Assembly: GCF_964019385.1 (NCBI RefSeq)
Contig: NC_088654.1
Location: forward strand, 28,529,407-28,593,406
Source of the DNA: Sycon ciliatum
Taxonomy: Eukaryota > Porifera > Calcarea > Leucosolenida > Sycettidae
Reading direction: 5' to 3'
DNA: 64,000 bases
A program made the position numbers and the translations under genes. Positions 44,795-64,000 of the stretch are shown piece by piece. The notes beneath the pieces are model-generated. The model saw only the letters and a list, made by a program, of their open reading frames with translations. It did not search any database and was not told the origin of the DNA. Every line of letters begins with the position of its first letter. Position 1 is the first letter of the stretch.

Positions 44795-45035
44795 GTACAA
44801 GTGCCAACCCAGCCACGCCGAAAAACCCTCTTCAACAGGCCGGAGGGGGGGGGGGGGGGGACGCGATTTCACTATGACTTTCTGGCACTTGAGATGGCTC
44901 GAGCGCTCTGCTTCGGTGCAAAAAAACTTCAAACAAGAGTTGATCAGTGATTGTGACTGTGATTTCTGCATTACTGTAATTATTATGTAGATGATGAAGA
45001 CACGATCGATACTCAGAATCCCTTGAGGACTGACG

Positions 45036-47726
45036 ATGGCGGAGGATCACAAATTACCAGCGTTTCTCCTAAAGGCGCAGACACGATTGGGTGATGCAGT
45101 CAAGGATCGTGGTGTGCAGATCAGCGGGGGTTTAGGAACAGATAGGGAAATAGCTTTGAGCGAGCTCTTTGTCAATCTTACTCTGCTGACGAAGGATGAA
45201 GTAGAAAAACTTTTCAAGAGCGAGTCGTTCTTTTCCTCCGAATCTGAGAGAGCACGCCAGCTAGATGCTATCAGAGCAGCTCAGGATGGAAAGTCCGCAA
45301 AGACACGTGGCATTGAGCTTAGCGAGATCTTCTCTGACACTTGTAGCGATAGTGCAAAGGACCAAGCAGGTGCCAGAGCAGTAGTTGATGCGGAATGTGG
45401 ACTTCTGTCACAGTCTCGTGCAGCTAGCAATGTGTCCATTGGAGTGAAAAAGAATAACGTGCTTGCGTTTGGCAGTGCGGGCAGTGGCAAATCTACAATC
45501 TTCCTTCTAATGCTGGAATACCTGTGGGCTATAGATTCGCTGTTGAAGGAGAAGATTGATCTTGTCTTGGCTGTTGAGTTACGACGTGCTGAGGTGCGAT
45601 CTGCAACTAACCTGTGTGAGTTGCTGGCTGCTCGATTCGACAGGTTGGATATGGAACAAGATGAGCTGGAGGAGATAGCTCGTTACTTTCGCCGTCATCC
45701 GTCACATCTCTGTGTTGTACTTGACGGCATGGATGAATGCAGCCTGCAGAAATGTAGCCCTTACATGCAAGACATGCTGTTGAGGGAACGCAGTGTTGAT
45801 ATGCATGTGGTGGTGACATCTCGACCATGCGCCGATGCGTACAAGTTAAGCCAATGTGGAAAGTACCATCAACAACTGGAGGTTATCGGATTCTCACAAG
45901 AGAACGTGAAGACGTACGTGAGAAAAGTGGTGGGCGGAAAACAAGCGGAGGAGATGCTGGAGAAGCTGCATGCACAGCCGGACATGCTAGCATTGATGGG
46001 AACTCCATTATTTGCTGCTCTGGCATGTGAGCTGTACCACAGCGGACGTGGCTTGGCGAAATCGAGCACAGCGTTGTACGAGTCGCTACTTCTACGCGTC
46101 TTGGAGCGGAATGCAGGCAAATTGCACAAGTCGTTTGCCGAGACGGATGCACGGGAGATGAAGTTGCTGTACGAGGTCTCCCGCTTTGCACTTGCAATGT
46201 TGTCGGTGCAAAAGGCCGTGTTCAGCGAGTCGGAAGTGAAAGGCGCCGGTCTAAGTGATGCCGCTCTTCAGCTTGGACTCCTGATAGCTTACAAAGACGG
46301 CACCTCGACTGAGAACCGACAGTACCGCTTCGCTCACCTGTCCCTACAGGAGTTCATGTCGGCATGGTATCTGTCACGCGAAGTGCTGAAGGACGAGCAT
46401 GACGCGGCATGGCTGGTGAAGAGAGTCGGTCATTACAGTGGTCACATGACAATGTTCTGGCGCTTCGTCATTACACTGTTACCGCGCAAGCCCTCGTTCG
46501 TCGTCATGGAGCATCTCTGGCGGCTAATCTGTGAGAAGCGTACATCGTCAACATCGGACACTGCCGACTCTCGTCTCGTGGCTGACATTGTCAGCTACTC
46601 CCATCTCAAGTCTGCACGTCCGGGTCTTGAAAGGATTCAATCCATACTTTGTGCAACGCTAACGTATGAGAAAATGAAAGAACTGGCCTACAAGCTGCTG
46701 GACAAGACGTGCGGTGAGGGCAACGGCTGCCAACGTGTCGAGAGCGCTTTGCCACGGGGGAGAGAGTTGACGGATGAACTATTTCTGTCAACTCTCATCG
46801 ACGTGTGGAAGAAGGAGGCAGTTGATCCCAACACGGAAGTATTCCTCACTGCTGTGCGCAACATCAATCCCGTCGCGGCATTACAATGCGAGCGTGTGAT
46901 GCGTCCGAGCACCAAGACACCGGTCCCATCATCCACCGAGGACGCTACTGCTACTGCTATGCCTGCAGTTCGTCCAGCGGAGTCGATCGAGGAACGGCGC
47001 TATCTGGTTCATCTTCTGGTGGCTCATCATGAACACTGCCAGTATCAAGGTGCGTCCTGTGATGGTCATTGTTCATTCTTTTCACAAGTGCTCCACAAAG
47101 GCATTAGCTTTTCCGAAGTACGCCTATCCCTTTTTGATTGTGTATCTATTGGGCACTTTCTCAGCACACATTATTGCTTTGATAGCAGTACCATTGATTT
47201 CTCTGGCTCTGGCTGTGGGAATGCTGGTCTCCGACGCGTTGCTGCTGGTCTGTCGCAATGCAAGGGTGTACGCACGCTAGATCTTGCCTACAATGCATGT
47301 GACGATGGCAGTATACTGTCGTCCATCATTCAGTCTTTGTCTGGCAGTCTAGTGTATGTCGATGTGAGTGGTAATCGTGTAGGTAGTGATGGTGTTGTAT
47401 CAGTGTGTAAAGCATTGTCTTCTTGTTCTAAGCTGGGTTTAGCCGATGTGTCCTACCCAGCCACTCCCCATGACCGTTATGGTGATGTCTCACTGTCATG
47501 TGTTAGTGAAGTTGTTGAGTCATGCCCTAACCTGTGTACGCTGATTGCATGGGGGCGTGGTTTCCAGTATGATGATGATTGTTTGGAAAGGTTTGTGAGA
47601 GCTGTTCAGTCTCATGCTGTGTTGGGTACACTATTGGTTACACGTCTTTCTGAGAATGCCATTTTGGTGTCCCGGCTTGAGCAGCTTGTCCTTGACCCTA
47701 CCTGTACCCTGTCCTCACTTGGGTGA
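45036..47726 (+). CDS. NACHT-LRR (NLR-like) protein, single exon
   Basis: 896-residue intracellular sensor-type protein from ATG 45036 (good context ACGATGG). The N-terminal ~130 residues precede the NACHT NTPase: Walker A GSAGSGKST at 146-154, Walker B CVVLDGMDEC at 226-235, sensor TSRP at 261-264. The winged-helix signature FAHLSLQEFMSAWYLS is near 430-445. The C-terminus has a few leucine-rich repeats of the NLR type (GNAGLRRVAAGL, VRTLDLAYNAC, LVYVDVSGNRVG; about 725-800). No DEATH, CARD or TIR domain is evident. In animals NLRs sense microbial or stress signals and oligomerise through NACHT; the ligand here is unknown. The whole gene is uninterrupted by introns. 47727-48160 holds no gene. 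Confidence 0.9.
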   Translation: MAEDHKLPAFLLKAQTRLGDAVKDRGVQISGGLGTDREIALSELFVNLTLLTKDEVEKLFKSESFFSSESERARQLDAIRAAQDGKSAKTRGIELSEIFSDTCSDSAKDQAGARAVVDAECGLLSQSRAASNVSIGVKKNNVLAFGSAGSGKSTIFLLMLEYLWAIDSLLKEKIDLVLAVELRRAEVRSATNLCELLAARFDRLDMEQDELEEIARYFRRHPSHLCVVLDGMDECSLQKCSPYMQDMLLRERSVDMHVVVTSRPCADAYKLSQCGKYHQQLEVIGFSQENVKTYVRKVVGGKQAEEMLEKLHAQPDMLALMGTPLFAALACELYHSGRGLAKSSTALYESLLLRVLERNAGKLHKSFAETDAREMKLLYEVSRFALAMLSVQKAVFSESEVKGAGLSDAALQLGLLIAYKDGTSTENRQYRFAHLSLQEFMSAWYLSREVLKDEHDAAWLVKRVGHYSGHMTMFWRFVITLLPRKPSFVVMEHLWRLICEKRTSSTSDTADSRLVADIVSYSHLKSARPGLERIQSILCATLTYEKMKELAYKLLDKTCGEGNGCQRVESALPRGRELTDELFLSTLIDVWKKEAVDPNTEVFLTAVRNINPVAALQCERVMRPSTKTPVPSSTEDATATAMPAVRPAESIEERRYLVHLLVAHHEHCQYQGASCDGHCSFFSQVLHKGISFSEVRLSLFDCVSIGHFLSTHYCFDSSTIDFSGSGCGNAGLRRVAAGLSQCKGVRTLDLAYNACDDGSILSSIIQSLSGSLVYVDVSGNRVGSDGVVSVCKALSSCSKLGLADVSYPATPHDRYGDVSLSCVSEVVESCPNLCTLIAWGRGFQYDDDCLERFVRAVQSHAVLGTLLVTRLSENAILVSRLEQLVLDPTCTLSSLG

Positions 47727-48287
47727 TGGTGATGACTGTGTTAGTAGTTTGTGTACATTATGTGAGTGTGTAGATGATTAGTTTCCTGATTCGTCTCTTG
47801 AGCACAGACCAGCAGCAGCAGCAGCAGCAGCAAAGCCTAGACCAGTTCTTTTTTTCTACCTATCTAATGTACATAGAGAAGACACTACTGTCGTCAAACT
47901 GGAATTTTCATTTTTCTATTGATTGAAATAATTTCCATGTCTATACCCCACTCTCGTAGTACAACCACTGTAGAGAATACATTGCATTTTTTCTTAGTAG
48001 CTCTGCTTATAACAATCTCTTTTCCCCCGAGTGTGTGTTTCTTTCTTGAGTATTTTTGCTGTTCATGAACTCGTGTCTGGCTGACTAATCACGGCCAAGT
48101 TGTAATATTATAATGTACAAATGTAATGCGAGCCCCAGGTCGAATCTCCTGATGATCAAATGTGCTGAGATCGTCTTTGGTATTGTGCGATACCGGACTG
48201 TGTGTGCGTGTGTGGGCACATGGGCGAGCGTGTCTGTTGGGTTCGGGTGGGGTGTGTGTGTGTTTGTGTGTGTGTGTTTGTGTCCGC

Positions 48288-48440
48288 TGCTTTTGGACTG
48301 CGCAAGGCCGCGGTCGTCACCGGTGCTCGAGGACTGGTCCCCGCCCGACTACCCTGCAGTGTAATTCGTTCCCTCATGTATGCGTGTGTTCTCGCCGGTT
48401 CCGTTTGCGCCACCATCTCCGGCGTAATCAGGCTGCGTGC
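48288..48440 (+). pseudogene. Zinc-finger-coding repeat fragment (two fingers)
   Basis: Encodes RCFWTAQGRGRHRC and, after a short linker, VCVCSRRFRLRHHLRRNQAA then C. Same family as the fragments at 28.3, 30.6 and 42.0 kb. Followed by a poly-G run at 48530-48547. Confidence 0.45.
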
Positions 48441-48800
48441 TCCATCTTCCTCTCTGATGCCCCTCTGGGGCCCACGTGACCCCTGTGGCAGTAGCTCTAC
48501 TGGACAGGACAGGTGTGTGTGTGTTCGTGGGGGGGGGGGGGGGGGGGTGCGTGCATGTGTGTGGCAGCTAGTTCGGTTGGTGGGTACGCTTCTGCCAGAT
48601 GGTGTTGGGTCTGTTGCCAACGGGCTTGGCTGCTTGAAGGTGTAATGTTGTACCTGCCACCTTTGTTGGTTTCATGGTTCATATACTTTCTATTTGAAGT
48701 ATACATACCTGTTAACCATGGAAAACCTCTGGCTAAATTAACTCTTGTGTAATCAATGGTCCTAGTGAAGCTTATATCAGATCCACTCTGATTTAGTCAC

Positions 48801-49000
48801 NNNNNNNNNNNNNNNNNNNNNNNNNNNNNNNNNNNNNNNNNNNNNNNNNNNNNNNNNNNNNNNNNNNNNNNNNNNNNNNNNNNNNNNNNNNNNNNNNNNN
48901 NNNNNNNNNNNNNNNNNNNNNNNNNNNNNNNNNNNNNNNNNNNNNNNNNNNNNNNNNNNNNNNNNNNNNNNNNNNNNNNNNNNNNNNNNNNNNNNNNNNN
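48801..49000. other. Assembly gap (200 N)
   Basis: Run of 200 unknown bases; true length not known. The sequence resumes inside the end of a MITE. Confidence 1.
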
Positions 49001-49037
49001 GTTACGTCCGCAGTTGTTATTAGCGAAGTTGACTGTA
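49001..49037 (+). mobile_element. MITE end fragment after the gap
   Basis: GCAGTTGTTATTAGCGAAGT then TGACTGTA matches the terminal repeat of the MITEs at 59145-59340 and 61234-61429. The rest is lost in the gap. 49040-50080 has no gene; a degenerate ~40-bp repeat (AACATGAACTGTGGCTACA) lies at 49348-49470. Confidence 0.65.
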
Positions 49038-50078
49038 TCTCTTATCTGGGTCTTCCGCTACCGGGCACTACCCATACCTTTGAAATGTCCAAAACTCTGA
49101 AAGGAAAACGTTTCGACAAGGAAGGGACCGACATCTGGCACACGACGTTACCATTGCGACCACAATTTGGCAAATGACTAGAAATGTTTCCACTAAAAAT
49201 CACCCACAGGGTGCCCTGCAGATCGAGGTGCCCGCAACTTCGATGTCCGGAAAGGAGATATACATATACGACTATGATAATCGGCTCATCACAGTTATAC
49301 ATCACTACCCAAAAAACGGTCCCTCTGTTTTGGGTCGTGGTGTATAACTGTGTGAAACACGAACTGTGCCTACAGTGGTGGAGCCTATGTGTTTAACATG
49401 AACTGTGGCTACAGAGGAGCCTATGTGTGAAACATGAACTGTGGCTACACTCCTACAGTGGAGTCTACACACCCTTAGGAAGGTGATCATACCCGAATGA
49501 GTTCACTTTTGGAAATTTGGTTAGTTTGAGGGGGAGGGAGTAGGGAGTGCGATCATTTTGGTTTTGCTCTCTTGCACTCCATGCAAGATTTAATGAAGCT
49601 GAGTCCCCGTCGCCCGATCTTGTCCCCAAATACCCCCCCCCCCGACCCTGCTGCCCGTGCTCCAGTTACGTCCTTGAGCAAGATCAATTCGTCATGATGT
49701 GCAGAGTAGGCTAGGTTTTTTTTTAATTTTTTAATTTTTTACAAGATAACCACAAACCATCATGGTGCAAACGCCGGCAAAAACGCACAGAGAGATTGCA
49801 TACCCCCGTACTATGTGCGTTCTATTATGCCCGTGAATCGATTCATGAATCCATTCGTGAATCGCTCCCTGGCCATTCTCATCACCCCATGTGAATAGGG
49901 TGAATGGATTCCGAACCGATTCCTGCGCTCATGACATGAAATAGAACGACGAGATTCCTTTCATGAATTGATTGATGGTAGTGATCGAACACACTCACTG
50001 AGAGCCATGGCTGGTAGCACACGCTAGCAATGTAAACCGAAGAGACCAACAGGAAGAAGTTCTGCCTTTCACTACCTC

Positions 50079-50310
50079 CTCCCCCCCCCCCCCCCCCCCC
50101 ACCACCACCCCCCCCCCCCCACACACACACACCACCACCCCCCCCCCCCCACCACCCCCCCACCCCACCCCCCCCCCACACACACCACCACCACCCCCCC
50201 CCCCCCCCCCCCACCACCACCACCCCCCCCCCACACACACACACACCACCACCCCCCCCCCCCCCCCCCCACACCACCACCCCCCACACCACCACCCCCC
50301 ACACCACCAC
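50079..50310 (+). repeat. Poly-C / CCACCA low-complexity tract
   Basis: Runs of C broken by ACACAC and ACCACC. Homopolymer length is probably unreliable. The cytoplasmic end of the YHYH gene would lie on this side and may be obscured. A (CA)n run follows at 50440-50518. Confidence 0.9.
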
Positions 50311-50437
50311 CACCACCCAGACATGCACTGCAGCAGTCTGCTAACACTAATGTGTGTACTTAGCCCAATCTCCACGTGTACACACATGAACACATGCACA
50401 TGCACACACACATACACTCCGCCCCACCAACCAACAC

Positions 50438-50521
<84 letters not shown>

Positions 50522-50582
50522 ATGCACAAATACCCCCCCCCCCCCACCCCACCCACCCACACAGAGAGTAAAATTGACGTAC

Positions 50583-62343
<11,761 letters not shown>

Positions 62344-63404
62344 CTGCGCCAAATCAGATAAGACAGCGACGATAGCGGGTATGTGACTTGGCGTATTTTG
62401 CGGAGTATAAGACACACTGGAGTGTACGCCGCCATCAGACATTTACCCTGTACATGTGTGGTCATTTGAACATCGCAGTGTGCCGCCGCCGCACTGACTT
62501 TTCTAATTTCCAGGCCAGATTTAAAAGTCCTTTTAAAATCTTATAAGTGTGGCTTATACTTACTCCGGACAGTACGGTACCATTTTCGGGAAATTTGCTG
62601 AAGGATGCCTACGGCCATTGCAATGGGCTGATCTCAAGTGTACCTGTTCTGATCATGTAGTGCACGTCCATAGCCCAGGGTCACGTTGGGGGGGGGGGGG
62701 GGGGGGGGTGACAGGGCATGTACACCCCACACACTCAACATTTGCCATTCACTCAGAATGTGCATGTTTGGGCTCTCGGGGTGAGGGGGGAGTGGAGTTG
62801 AAATATGCCGGGTCTATTGCGTAGTCAATATTGATTGCAATGTTCGGTTGTTTCACAGCAAAAAAACTGAAGCATCACTTTGTAGAAGAGCAAGGCTATG
62901 TTTGGTGCAAGCAGTTTTCTTCTCTTCCTGTCTAACAAAACCATTGGAAAAGAGTTTGTATTGATAGAAATCTTGAAACATGGGATCGATACTTGGGAGA
63001 AATTGAACAGAATAAATTGAAAACGTGTGACCATTTTTCAGTCATTTAGCTCGCGCTGAGATTTTAGTGTAGCGAGATAAATCAGTTGAATGGATGCAAT
63101 TCGTCATTCCGAGGCTCTTGTAGTGTGACCACGGTCAAACAGCAAGGTGCCTGGAACTCAGCTCAAGTTTATCGTAAAGCACAGCCGTGTCTTTTAAACT
63201 GCCGTCTTGTCTCAGCTTGAGCCCAGGTCAGTCCCCCTCGACCCCCCCCCCCCCTCCCCCCATGTTGGCTGATTGAAGTGTGGAGCAAACGGACTGTCAG
63301 AATGCGTTACCCTTATAATTATAGCATGGGGCAGAGTACGGTGACAGAAAAACCTGGTGTTAGTAGGGTTGTGGGGACATTGTACGCACACATACTTATG
63401 CCCC

Positions 63405-63575
63405 CTCTCCCCCCCCCCCCTCAAACACATACAAATGCCCCCTCACCCCCCCCCCCCCCCTCAAACACATACAAATGCCCCCTCACCCCCCCCCCCTCAA
63501 ACACATACAAATGCCCCCTCACCCCCCCCCCCCCTCAAACACATACAAATGCCCCCTCACCCCCCCCCCCCCCTC
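63405..63575 (+). repeat. Tandem repeat of TCAAACACATACAAATGCCC with poly-C
   Basis: Four copies of a ~35-bp unit containing poly-C; further poly-C/ACATAC DNA runs from 63803 to the right edge. Confidence 0.9.
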
Positions 63576-63603
63576 CCCTTACACCCCTACATACATGTAC
63601 ATA

Positions 63604-63802
63604 TACCGTAATGTCGCGTATAAAAACCGTTCTTATTCCTGTAGAAGCCGATGTCCAGTGCTAGGCTTCTATTCAAACCACGTATCTCTATGTATGTCAA
63701 CACTAAGCCAGGCTTATGTGTTGACAGTGTATCTTAAAAATCAGGATTCTATTCAAAACAGGATTTTATACAAGATAGGCTTTTATACAAGACACTACAG
63801 TA
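63604..63802 (+). mobile_element. 199-bp MITE-like element
   Basis: Left TACCGTAATGTCGCGTATAA and right end reading TACTGTAGTGTCTTGTATAA in reverse complement. 62450-63400 holds no gene that I can support, though 5' exons of the YHYH gene would be expected on this side or beyond the window. Confidence 0.65.
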
Positions 63803-64000
63803 CCTCCCCCCCCCCCCCCCACACATACATACATATGTACATGTGTGTCCCCCCACACATACATGTACATATGCACTCCCCCCCCCCCCCCCACACACAC
63901 ACATACATAATTCCCTCCCCCTACTTACACATACATATGCCCTCCCCCCCCCCCCTTCCCAACACATACATGTACATAATGCCCCCCCCCCCCTCCCACA

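Overview
This is eukaryotic, animal-like DNA with no prokaryotic gene organisation. Coding exons are sparse, have GT-AG splice sites, and sit in long introns. Most of the window is retrotransposons, foldback elements, MITEs, SINEs, (CA)n and poly-C/G tracts, and minisatellites. A single-exon NACHT-LRR gene, cystine-knot secreted proteins, a YHYH-domain membrane protein and LINE-type zinc-finger fragments suggest an invertebrate. A sponge or other early-branching metazoan is my best guess; this is inference, not proof. There is one 200-bp assembly gap (48801-49000).

Layout. 1-3.2 kb: degenerate APE-type LINE with an in-frame insertion in its RT. 3.2-5.1 kb: dispersed repeat, 69-bp tandem repeat and a 1.1-kb TIR element. 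5.1-7.6 kb: frameshifted, 5'-truncated jockey/CR1-like LINE whose 3' tail is shared with a tRNA-derived SINE at 10.9-11.2 kb. 9.5-12.5 kb (+) and 21.5-25.3 kb (-): two paralogous cystine-knot genes in convergent orientation. They share a TATA promoter, a 5' UTR exon and a GT-rich intron ending. Between them lie MITEs, hammerhead-like motifs, and a two-ORF LINE (15.4-20.2 kb) with one stop and one frameshift. 22.3-27.5 kb: several minisatellites. 27.5-31 kb: CA-repeat-rich DNA with zinc-finger fragments and a SINE. 32.3-34 kb: GC palindromes and an 861-bp foldback element. 34-39.1 kb: an intact Ty3/gypsy retrotransposon on the minus strand. 40.3-44.3 kb: a MITE split by nested TTAA-flanked foldback elements. 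45-47.7 kb: NACHT-LRR gene. 50.6-62.3 kb (-): seven recognisable exons of a YHYH-domain type I membrane protein, with another possible secreted-protein ORF inside one intron. 54.1-54.9 kb: tandem repeat carrying two copies of a complete type I hammerhead ribozyme; a third copy lies at 15.1 kb.

Most notable: (1) at least two, probably three, families of hammerhead self-cleaving motifs, one in tandem with a 478-nt period as expected for a retrozyme or Penelope-LTR-like circular RNA source; (2) an inverted duplication of a cystine-knot signalling gene with its promoter; (3) the YHYH membrane protein with a Thr/Pro-rich repeat stalk; (4) a SINE and LINE sharing a two-hairpin 3' module; (5) TTAA-targeted foldback elements inserted one inside another.
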